Assembly: GCA_943704415.1 (NCBI GenBank) | Contig: CALSCO010002276.1 | Location: 1 to 17,700, forward strand | Length of the DNA: 17,700 bases | Reading direction: 5' to 3' | Source of the DNA: Parvularia atlantis | Lineage: Eukaryota; Opisthokonta; Rotosphaerida | Shown here: positions 1 through 8,032 of the stretch, in pieces | Numbering within the stretch: position 1 is the stretch's first letter | How the letters are laid out: each line of letters opens with the position of its first letter | The notes under the pieces: generated by a model | Seen by the model: the letters and a program-made list of their open reading frames with translations, nothing else | What the model was told of the DNA's origin: nothing | Database searches by the model: none | Program-made: the position numbers and the translations under genes

Positions 1-64
<64 letters not shown>
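1..64. repeat. (GT)n dinucleotide microsatellite
   Basis: Uninterrupted GT repeat of about 32 units at the left edge, followed by GCGAGC. On the minus strand it is (AC)n and lies just downstream of a likely GTGGGC splice donor at 105-110, so it is probably inside an intron of the partial gene at 111-826. If no intron is there, it would encode a His-Thr tract in frame. The window edge falls inside the repeat, so its true length is unknown. Confidence 0.97.
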
Positions 65-69
<5 letters not shown>

Positions 70-110
70 CGCATGAGCCAGAGCAGGCAGGCGGCACCAG
101 GCGAGCCCAC

Positions 111-826
111 CTCGTAGGCGAAGAACGCGACGTGGCTGAGCGGGTCTGACAGCGTGACATTGAGGCGGTGCGGCTTGCTGGAAAACATGCGACCGTGCAG
201 CGGCATGCTCTCGCGCAGGACGCAGCGATATGGCTGCAGCGCGTGCGCACACAACGGGGTGAGGTGAGCGCAGCAGCGTACCGTGCGACATGCGCACACC
301 TCGGCCCGCGCGTGAAACACGCCCAGATTCTCAACGTAAGAGTTCAGCGGGCGGCGCACGTCCGACTGCTTCATGCTCACAGTCGATGCGACAAGGCACA
401 CGGGTCCTGCACCGATCGCAGCCACGTAAGACTACGCACGCCCACCCCGGGGCTTGCCGGACGCACCCGCGTGGACGCTGATCAGCAGCTCGACCTGGAC
501 CGGCGTGCCCTCCTTGACTACAAACAGCACCTCGGCTGCGCGCGCACGTCAGCCGCCCTCCATCCGCGCAGGCAACCGCCCGCGCACGCACGCAGCCGCC
601 CTGTCTGCTGCTGCTTCTGCTGCTGCTGCAGGCTCACGGCGGCCCAGTCGAGGCACGTTGTCCCGCTTCGCACGAAGCAGTTGAGGAGCCGCACGGCCGC
701 GCCCGTCGGCTGAGGCGGCGGCAGGGCCACTCCGACGTTGCTGCTGCGCGGCGAGTAGTCGCTTGGCCGCTCGACGACGGCGGCGGACGCGGGGCCGCGC
801 GGCCGCTCGGGCGGCGCCTCTCTCAT
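111..826 (-). CDS. unrecognised protein, 5' exons, 3' end outside the window
   Basis: Four exons can be joined in frame on the minus strand: 826-592, 535-467, 406-300 and 233-111, with donors GTGCGT, GTGCGT, GTGTGC and a final GTGGGC. The ATG at 826 opens a Pro/Ala/Arg-rich stretch. It is followed by a hydrophobic segment (RLLNCFVRSGTTCLDWA), a Gln-rich run, and alternating beta-like segments such as EVLFVVKEGTPVQVELLIS, MPLHGRMFSSKPHRLNVTL and DPLSHVAFFAYE. I do not recognise the family. The regular beta pattern and the clean frame across three introns argue for a real gene. The start could lie further upstream, and the gene continues past the left edge. It is divergent from the RhoGAP gene, with 255 bp between start codons. 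Confidence 0.5.
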
Positions 827-1081
827 GTGCCTTGTTGCGGCGTCGGCGCGTGCGCGTCAGCGCGATCACCGCTCACCCCCGCCCCGCCACCACCAAGGCC
901 ACGCACGCGCTGCGTCACCGAGCACGTCGTGCGTGACCCTCTGCACGCCCCCCGTGCGCACGACCGCCCATCACAGCCCGCAGCACCGCGCCGTCGAGCC
1001 CTCCCTCCCTGGGCGACGCCCAAAAGACCCCAGCTGTCACGTACCTAGCCTACCGCGCAGTTACCACTTGAATCGACAAAC
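827..1081. promoter_or_regulatory. divergent intergenic region, presumed bidirectional promoter
   Basis: This 255 bp stretch lies between the ATG at 826 (minus) and the ATG at 1082 (plus), and is the longest gap between coding regions in the window. It is C-rich on the plus strand and has no clear TATA box. The context just before the plus-strand ATG (cgacaaacATG, with A at -3) fits a fungal start. The promoter role is inferred from position only. Confidence 0.45.
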
Positions 1082-3515
1082 ATGTCATCCACAGGGTCGC
1101 TCGGCAGCAGCAGCAGCAGCAGCACCGCCGCAGCGGCCAGCGGGCCGATCGCGCTGCCGGCCGAGGCGACGTACCGTGGCACGCTGCTGACGGGCCTGTT
1201 TGCCGAGAACTTCTGGGGCGAGCCGGACGTCTTCGCGGGCTTCGACGTGCTCTCGAAGCAGATGCGCAAGGGTGCGTCTTCTCGTCCGCGTCGTGTTGTT
1301 GCCAGCGGCCCGCTCACGCCGCGCTCGGCTGCAGGGCGCAAGGAGACGGTGGAGATCATCACGTACCTGAAGGAGCGGATCGCGATCGAGGAGGACTACG
1401 CCAAGCGCCTGGGCAAGCTGGCCAAGCAGTCCTGGGACGCCGAGGGCTTCGGCGCGCCCAAGGCGTCCGAAGACCAGATGGACAGCACGCTGTACAACGC
1501 GTTCCGGCAGGTGCGTGTGCCGTCCTCTGCCTCAATTCGCTCGTGCTCGCTCACGATGCCGCAGGTCAAGGAGGCCACCGACCAGCTCGCCATGCGGCAC
1601 CGCCTGCTCGCCGACGACCTCAACAAGAACCTGTACAAGCCGCTGGAGAACAACAAGGAGAACCAGAAGAAGATGGGTGCGTGGTTCAGCGTGGCATGGC
1701 GCGCGGACGCATCGGCCGCTCACCGTCGGCCGACTTGCGCAGTCACCGACGCCAACAACAAGGTCCTCGTCGCGCAAAAGGAGTTTGCGGCGATGCGCGC
1801 GCTCGTGCCCAAGCTGCGCAAGGCGTACGAGGCCAAGTGCACCGAGCTCGAGGGCGTCAAGCAGGAGCTCGAGTCGATGGTGCGCTCGCTCGCTCGAGCG
1901 GCAGGCTGGTCTAATGTAGTTGTGGAGCGCAGGGTGGCATCACGTCCAAGGACAAGCGTGCCGACGCGCTGCAGAAGAAGGTGCGCCGCGCGCGTGCTGC
2001 GCCTGGCCGCTGAACGCGCGCCCGCCCAGATGGCCAAGCTGCAGAAGGAGGTCGAGGCAGCCGACCTGGCGTACTCACAGGTGCGCTTCGCCTCGTCGCT
2101 CGCGCGACTGTCGATGGCGAGTGACACGGCACCGCGCGCTCGGCCGCAGAGCGTGCAAAAGCTCGAGCAGTCGCGCCTGACGTGGGAGGAGGATGTGACG
2201 GAATCGTGTCACCTGTTCGAGGGCATCGAGATCGACCGGATTCAACTGCTCAAGGTGTGGCGCGCGCACGCGCACTCTGCAAGCATTCCACTCACGCGCG
2301 CCGCACGCCGCAGGACAAGCTGACCGAGTTTGTGCTCATGTTTGACCGCATGCACCAGGCCACACGCGGGCTAATCGACCAGCAGAAGACGTACATGGAG
2401 TGCATCAAGGCCGACGTGCGCGCGCGCGCGCGTGACTTGCTGCGCCGGGCTGCGGGCTGCACTGACCCGTGGGCCGCAGATCGACATTGAGGTGTTTGTG
2501 ACGTTCTACCGCACGGGTGTGACCCACCCGGGGCCGACGCTGTACGAGAACTTTTACACGGGTGCGCGGCTGTGCAGTCAGCGCGGCACGCTCACTGGCG
2601 TGCCCGCCCGGCACAGGCTTGCTCAAGGACGCCGTGTTTGGTGTGTCGCTGGCGTCACATCTCGAGGCGACCGGACGGACGGTGCCGCTCCTGCTCGAGA
2701 AGTGCATGAGCGCGATCGAGAAGCGCGGCCTGCGGGACGAGGGCATCTACCGCCTGTCGGGACGACTGGCCAAAGTGCGCACGCTGCGAGCGCAGTTTGA
2801 CAAGAAGGACGCCGGTGCGACACGCGCGGACGGGCGTACTGGCGCAGGCTCATTACGGACGCGCCGCCGACGCAGCCGCCGCGGTTGACCTCGAGGGCGA
2901 TGCAGACGTGCAGATCAATGACGTGGCGTCGCTGATGAAGGTGCACCCCCTCGTGACCGCCTGCGCGTATGCATGCGTGCGTGCTCACTCGCGCGGCAGC
3001 TGTACCTGCGCGAGCTGCCCGAGCCTCTGCTCACGTTCCACCTGTACGACAACATGATCGCCGCCGTGACGGGGCGCGAGGAGGAGGTGCTGCGCGCGGC
3101 GCGTCCGAGCGTGGCCGCGCCCAGCTGACGCGCCGCGCATCCACAGGTGATCAAGGCCAAGCTCAAACCGCTAATTGCGCAGCTGCCCGCTGGTAACCAC
3201 GCAACACTGCGTGTGCTGCTGGCGCACCTGCGCAAGGTGTGCTGCCGTCTGCCGTGCGACGCTGCTGTGCCGTGACACGCGAGCGCAGGTCGCAGCAGAG
3301 GAGGCGCACAACAAGATGGGCGTGCCGAACCTGGCCATCATCTTTGGGCCGTGTCTCGTTCGGTCCAAGAACGAGGTGCGGCTCGCAGCAGCCGTTGGCA
3401 CCCGCCGCCGCACTTACCGCTGCGCGCTCGCCAGGCAAACGCGCTCAAGGACTTCCGCACGCAGTCCAAGCTGGTCGAGGACCTACTGCGGTTCTACGAC
3501 GACCTGTTTGACTGA
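1082..3515 (+). CDS. RGD1: F-BAR domain Rho GTPase-activating protein (Rgd1 type)
   Basis: Fifteen exons give 536 residues: 1082-1271, 1335-1510, 1565-1676, 1743-1879, 1933-1980, 2030-2080, 2150-2254, 2314-2415, 2480-2561, 2617-2814, 2876-2940, 3000-3086, 3147-3236, 3289-3375, 3435-3515. After a Ser/Ala-rich leader, an F-BAR domain starts near residue 39 (FAENFWGEPDVFAGFDVL, then KERIAIEEDYAKRLGKLAKQ) and runs as coiled coil to about residue 300. The RhoGAP domain spans about 335-536, with the catalytic arginine finger at Arg380 in EGIYRLSG, then LYLRELPEPLLTF and NLAIIFGPCLVRS. Such proteins bind curved plasma membrane and speed GTP hydrolysis by Rho-family GTPases; yeast Rgd1 acts on Rho3 and Rho4 in polarity and cell-wall signalling. 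There is no DEP domain, which favours Rgd1 over Rgd2. Its stop is 82 bp from the stop of the convergent FG nucleoporin gene. Confidence 0.95.
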
Positions 3516-3597
3516 CTGCGGGCTGCGGCGCCGCATCTTTTCCTTGTGTCTTCCGCGCCGACAACAACAAAAAAGCCAGATGACTGTGCTGCGACGA
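3516..3597. other. convergent 3' intergenic region
   Basis: This 82 bp stretch lies between two stop codons that face each other. It has a T-rich run after 3515 (tttttccttgtg-like) and an A-rich run near 3565-3574 (acaacaacaaaaaa), which could serve 3' end formation for one strand each. The two 3' UTRs almost certainly overlap. Confidence 0.5.
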
Positions 3598-6500
3598 CTA
3601 ACGCGGCGCGCGGCCACCGCGCACTGTCTTCTTGGTTGAGGAGACGCCCGGCGAGAAGCCGGTGGACGGCCCGGGCGCCTGCACAGGCGTTGGCTGGCGG
3701 TTGAGGAACAAGGGCGCAGCGCCCGCGCCGGTGTTGAACGCGAACGATTGCCCTGCCTGCTGCTGCGCGTTGTTGAACGAGAACGGTCGCTGCTGCTGCT
3801 GCTGTTGTTGTTGTTGTTGTTGTTGCTGTTGAGGCTGTGCCTGATGCAGGAACGAGAACGGCTGCTGTTGGTGTTGCGTCGACTGCGGCTGAAACGAAAA
3901 AGACGGCTGCTGGGCCTGCTGCGGCGGCTTTGCCGTCGCGTTGAACAAGAACGTCTGGGCCTGCTGCTGAGGCTGCTGTTGCTGCTGAGGCTGAGGCTGC
4001 TGGAATGCGAACGGCTTCTGCGTCGGTGCCGCGGCGGATGGTTGGGCAGCTGCAGCACCCGTGCCAAACCCAGACGACGGCTGCTTTGTCGGCTGCGGCT
4101 GCGGCTGCGGCTGGCCAAAGCTGAAGGTCGACGTCGCCTGCGCTGCTGCAGGGGCTATCGGCTGAGTGCCATGGCTGAGCGTCGGAGGGGATGTTGCGGT
4201 CGGCTGCTGCTGGCCACTGAAGCTGGAGGGCTGCGTGCTAAAGCTCGCGGTGGCCGTCGGCGCTGCTGTTGCCGCTGTTGGCTGCGCGCTAACGCTCGCG
4301 CTGGGCGTCGGCACCGGTGCTGCGGCGGGGGCGGGCAAGGCGCCAAAGCTGAAAATAGCTGGTGTCGGTGCAGGCGAAGGTGCAGGTGCGGCAGGCTGCG
4401 CGCCAAAGCTGAAGCCACTTGGTGCCGGTGCAGTCGAAGGAGCAGAAGCAGGTGCAGGTGCAGGTGCGGCAGGCTGCGCGCCAAAGCTGAAGCCACTTGG
4501 TGCCGGTGCAGTCGAAGGAGCAGAAGCAGGTGCAGGTGCTGCGGCAGGCTGCGCGCCAAAGCTGAAGCCACTTGGTGCCGGTGCAGGCGAAGGAGCAGAA
4601 GCAGGTGCAGGTGCTGCGGCAGGCTGCGCGCCAAAGCTGAAGCCACTTGGTGCCGGTGCAGGCGAAGGAGCAGGGGCAGGTGCAGGTGCTGCGGCAGGCT
4701 GCGCGCCAAAGCCCACGCTGCGCTCTGCCAGCTGCGCGCCAGAGTTTACGGCCGGCAAGCTGGAGACCGCTCTCGCCGGCGGCACCGGTGCGGGGTCATG
4801 TGAGGCAAAGACGCTGTCTAGGCGGTGCTGCAGCTCGGCCGCGTCCACGAGGTAGCTCGGCCCGCCCGCCAGGAGCGCCGACGCCTTGCTGCGGCCCAAG
4901 CCAGGCGTGTCCCGCGCGCGCAGTGCCTTGTGCACAGCGCACGTCAGATACGACGACCGCACCGCCAACCCAGACGCACCGGAAGCACGCGCCCAGACTT
5001 GACGCCGCGCTGCCCAGACGGCGGCAGGTTTTTGACGGCGGGCGACGCGAGCAGCCGCTGCTGCACCTCTGCGTCGGTGGGCGCAGTCTGCACGTGACGC
5101 TGAGGACGCGCACGTCGACCGCGAGAGCGCCCCACGCACCCTCGCTGGCGTCGCGGGCGCAGGCGCGGGCGCAGGCGATGCCTCGGACTGCGGCACGGGC
5201 GCCTCGACGGGCTTGGGACCGTGCTCGGCAATGCCACGAAGCACCTCACGCACGCGCTGCAGCTCCTCTTCGACCCGCGCTTGCCGCTTCTGCACCAGAC
5301 GCCGCCGGTGGTCCGTCTGCGACGCCTCCTGCACATCCTCGCTCAGGTTGACGAGGGCCTGGAGCAGCGCGAGTGCGTCGGGCTCCATCTGCGCGCGCGC
5401 GCGACATCAGCGACTGGCAGTGCACGCAAGCACGCAAGCAAGCACGCAAGCACCTTTCGTAGCACGCCCGCGTCGGGCTTGTCGCGCTCGACCTCGTTCA
5501 GGTACTGGTTGTGCAGCTTGTACACTGTTGCAGGGGCGCATCAAAAAAAAAAAAAAAACGCACACGCGCAGACCCGCCGCACCCTTGTTCTTGATTTCGT
5601 TAAACACCTTGGCCATCTTCTCGTCCTCATGCGCGGGCGATGCGAGCTTGCTGGCCGACGCGCTGGCCATCCGCAGCACCTTGTCGCCGCGCGCGGGCGT
5701 CGCGGGCGAGAGGTCATCGCTGTATTGTTTGCGCGGTTGGTGCATGCGGACAGGCGCAACACACGCTGCGCAGCGCGCGCACCTCGTGCGCTTGGCCGGT
5801 CCGGCCGCAGACGGGCCCGGCGTGCGGATCGGCACGACGGCCTCGTCGCCGTCGTCGTCCATCCCGTCGCCCTCCTCGTCCACGTCCATGTTGTCGGTCG
5901 CGACCGCGTCGTCCATTGCCTCGTCGCCATCGTCGTCATCGCCCTGCGTGCCGTCGTCGCGCTTGCGCGGGCGCTTCGCCGCGACGGCCTGTGCCAGCGG
6001 CGCCGACCCGTCAGCCCGCGGCGCAGCGTGGATGCCGAGCATACCGCTGCGCCTGGTGCGACGCGTTTGCGCGACGACGTTGTGGCCGGAGGGGCGACGA
6101 GCGGCTGTGCGGCCCGCGACGCCAGTGCGGGCGGAGGCGTCGGGACGGGCTTCGACGCTGTGCGCATCATCTGTGACAAGCGGGCGGCCGGCAGACGCCG
6201 CGCACCGCTGCGCACGAGCACGACCGCGGGCCTGACGGGGCGCGGCGTGGCCCCGCGCTCGTCGGCTGCAGCGAGGCGCGCCTCGGCTGCGAGCTCGGTC
6301 ATCGTCGACGCGCCAAAGTCGAGGCGCTTGCGCGGCACCCAACCGGGCGTGAAGGGCTCGTGCGACTCGGCGCGGCCTGCAGGGCCCTTCAGCGGGGCCG
6401 CGCGCATGGGGCCGCGCGCACCGTCGGCAAACATGGACGGCGTCGTGGACGCGCGCTGCAGCGGCGGCAGGTACGTGTCGTCGGGCGCGTACGTCCGCCG

Positions 6501-6677
6501 GCTGGGCCGTCGCGGCGCGCCGCGCCCCGCCAGGCACTGCCGCACAAGCAGCAGCACGGCGAGCAGCACGGCCACGAGCGCGACGAGCAGCCCAGGCGGG
6601 AGGCCGACGACGACGGGCGCGGTGGCGCTCGCTGGCGCGCTTTCCGCCATGCTGGCCGGCTGCACACTCTCGGCCAT
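3598..6677 (-). CDS. FG-repeat nucleoporin with N-terminal transmembrane helix (POM121-like architecture)
   Basis: Seven exons give 910 residues: 6677-6045, 5988-5783, 5719-5583, 5524-5454, 5388-5140, 5087-4980, 4926-3598. Every junction keeps the frame, and one (exon 1 to 2) changes the genomic frame, so the halves belong together. Residues 1-28 are small and uncharged at the membrane edge. Residues 29-45 (GLLVALVAVLLAVLLLV) form one strong membrane helix, followed at once by an Arg-rich stretch, so the C-terminal part should face cytoplasm or pore. A basic NLS-like cluster (AAKRPRKR, 214-221) precedes an Asp/Glu-rich run (222-255). Residues about 310-405 look helical. From about 540 to 895 there are FG-type repeats (SGFSFGAQP, FSFQP, FAFNTG), Ala-Pro linkers and a poly-Gln run. 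FG repeats form the transport barrier of nuclear pores. An upstream in-frame ATG at 6704 is possible. I cannot assign it to a named fungal nucleoporin. Confidence 0.82.
3790..3834 (-). repeat. poly-glutamine tract (CAG/CAA repeat)
   Basis: On the plus strand this is a run of GCTGCT then GTTGTT triplets. On the coding minus strand it is about 15 CAA/CAG codons encoding poly-Gln inside the FG domain, just before RPFSFNN. The mix of CAA and CAG makes the tract less prone to slippage than a pure repeat. Confidence 0.9.
4370..4720 (-). repeat. coding minisatellite, period 75/78 bp, FG repeat units
   Basis: The plus-strand core ggctgcgcgccaaagct recurs at 4394, 4472, 4547, 4622 and 4697, giving spacings of 78, 75, 75 and 75 bp. 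On the coding strand each unit is a 25- or 26-residue module, SGFSFGAQPAA followed by an Ala/Pro/Ser linker. Both spacings are multiples of three, so copy-number change would keep the reading frame. Near-identity between copies suggests recent expansion or homogenisation. Confidence 0.93.
5543..5558. repeat. A16 homopolymer inside an intron
   Basis: Sixteen A on the plus strand, read as T16 in the third intron (5525-5582) of the FG-nucleoporin gene. It lies upstream of the CAG acceptor and could act as a polypyrimidine tract. Its length is uncertain because such runs are error-prone in sequencing. Confidence 0.9.
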
Positions 6678-6745
6678 GCACGGCAGGTATTCAACCAGAA
6701 TCATCAACGCCCACGGCGACGGTCACGCCCGGATGATCAACAACG

Positions 6746-7982
6746 TCACGGGGCCGCCGGCGGGGCGGGCGGCTCGGCGGGCGGGCGGTAGTCCTTCGGC
6801 CGCTTGGTGGTGCTGAGCACGGAGGTGTTGTAACCCTGGCAGTGCGCGCACTTGTGGTAGACGTAGTGGAACGGCACCTCGGACCTGCGGCCGCAGCAGC
6901 ACCGTGCTCAGCTGGCGGCAGGCACCGCCCGCCGGGCCAGACGCACCGCTTCAGGCACTCATTGCACGCGATGAGCGACCACGAGTCGACGTGTTGGCCG
7001 AGCACGACCTCGTTCAGCGGGTGTGCCTGGTTGCGCGGTGCTGCAGCGTCAGGCCGCGGCCGCCGCGCCAACATTCGCGACGCACCTGCAGGTGCCGGTC
7101 GATCATGACGTTGATCTGCTCCATGCCGTTGATCGACTTGAGGCAGAGGGGGCAGCGGTACTCGTGCTGCACCAGCTGCATCAGGCACTCGTCGTGCATC
7201 GGGTGGCCGCAGCGCAGCAGGACGACGGGCCGGCGCGAGTCAAACATAAACTCGCGGCAGACGGGGCACGCCGCGTTCATGGCCTCGGGCAGGCACGCGT
7301 GTGGCCCGCTGCACACATGGTCGTCATTCGAGCGCACGCGCACGCTCGCGGCGCACGCACGCACCTGATGCACACGCCGCACATGTCGCAGTGCGTGAAC
7401 GCGCTCTGTTGGCACCAGGGCAGCGGTCAGCGCGTGTCGGGCCGCGGTGCGGCATGCGGCGGAAACGGCGCACCGCCGAGCCAACGCGGCATATCTTGCA
7501 CTTGTCGCAGTGGAACAGCTGCGACGCGTCGCGCACGCCGTCGATCAGCTTGCAGCTGTAGCAGATGTAGGCTGTGGCGGCGCAGGTGGGGTGCGGGTGC
7601 GCGGCGGGTGAGCAGCGACGACGCAAACACTGCTGCTAGACGCACTGCCGAACGCGCGCCCGCAATCCTTGTTGACGCAGACGAGGCCGAACGGCTGCAC
7701 CGTCGCACACGCGTTGCACTTGAGCGTGTCGGTGGCGAAGCGGTCAAACTGGTGCGAAAACACCTGCTCGTCGTGACAGAGGCTGCGACGTCCGCGGCGG
7801 ACGACAGGTTTGCGTCAGCGCAACCGGACAGGCGCGACACGCCGCCGCCGCAGCAGCAGCCACCACCCCGCGCGACCAGCACCGCACCGGCAGTCGAAAA
7901 AGCGGTCGCACGTCTTGCACAGCTTGGTGCACCCGCGCCGGTAGTGCTCGCAGCCGCTGCCGCCGCTTACTGGGTCGCTCAT
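6746..7982 (-). CDS. RCHY1: CHY zinc finger and RING finger E3 ubiquitin ligase (RCHY1/Pirh2 type)
   Basis: Seven exons give 270 residues: 7982-7888, 7782-7646, 7571-7474, 7405-7365, 7308-7086, 7026-6947, 6884-6746. The CHY zinc finger begins with CEHYRRGC (C11, H13, C18), then CKTC and CRLCHDE, and continues through CNACATVQ and CVNKDCG. A CTCHY-type segment follows (YICYSCKLID, HCDKCKICRVG, HCDMCGVC). The RING finger is complete and of C3H2C3 type: C138, C141, C157, H159, H162, C165, C176, C179. A C-terminal zinc ribbon has C219, C222, C237 and C240 (ACNEC ... HKCAHC). Proteins of this family pass ubiquitin from an E2 to substrates. Length and domain order match RCHY1, and all expected zinc ligands are present. 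The start codon is 50 bp from the stop of the NUDCD1-like gene, and its stop is 68 bp from the start of the FG-nucleoporin gene; all three are on the minus strand. Confidence 0.94.
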
Positions 7983-8032
7983 CGTCACCAAATGTACAGT
8001 ATAGATATCGATATACAAGCGCACGGTACACG
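7983..8032 (-). promoter_or_regulatory. short AT-rich intergenic region, presumed promoter of the RING gene
   Basis: These 50 bp separate the stop of the NUDCD1-like gene from the ATG at 7982. They hold the most AT-rich patch in this part of the window, including the perfect 10-bp palindrome ATATCGATAT at 8005-8014 and TATA-like sequence about 25 bp before the ATG on the minus strand. The patch may serve both 3' end formation upstream and transcription start downstream; this is inferred from position and composition. Confidence 0.45.

Noticed and set aside
1-64. GT repeat as a telomere
   Set aside because: It is a pure dinucleotide with no G-rich telomeric unit, and gene exons begin within 50 bp of it.
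168-713. Plus-strand open frame of 181 codons near the left edge
   Set aside because: It is a GC-driven open frame antisense to the minus-strand exons, with Arg/Ala/His-rich low-information composition and no domain features.
4155-4709. Minus-strand open frame with repeated LARSLPQHLHL-type units
   Set aside because: It is a frame-shifted shadow of the same 75/78-bp repeat; any open frame repeats when the unit length is a multiple of three.
4370-4720. Regularly spaced repeats resembling a CRISPR array
   Set aside because: The units are contiguous and coding, with no variable spacers, and the host is eukaryotic.
3748-4803. Long plus-strand open frame rich in Leu, Arg and Cys across the FG gene
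   Set aside because: It is the complement of the Gln-, Ala- and Pro-coding repeats. Its poly-Leu and Cys/Arg runs mirror the repeat units, and the minus strand has a coherent FG protein.
5383-5660. Resemblance of the helical segment around MAKVFNEIKNKG to the C-terminal helical region of Dis1/XMAP215 proteins
   Set aside because: The match is short and loose, there are no TOG domains, and the segment sits in an FG protein.
3598-6677. Two separate genes, a small membrane protein and an FG protein
   Set aside because: No stop codon ends the first part in the spliced frame, and every intron between them has a matched donor, acceptor and phase. It remains the main alternative to test.
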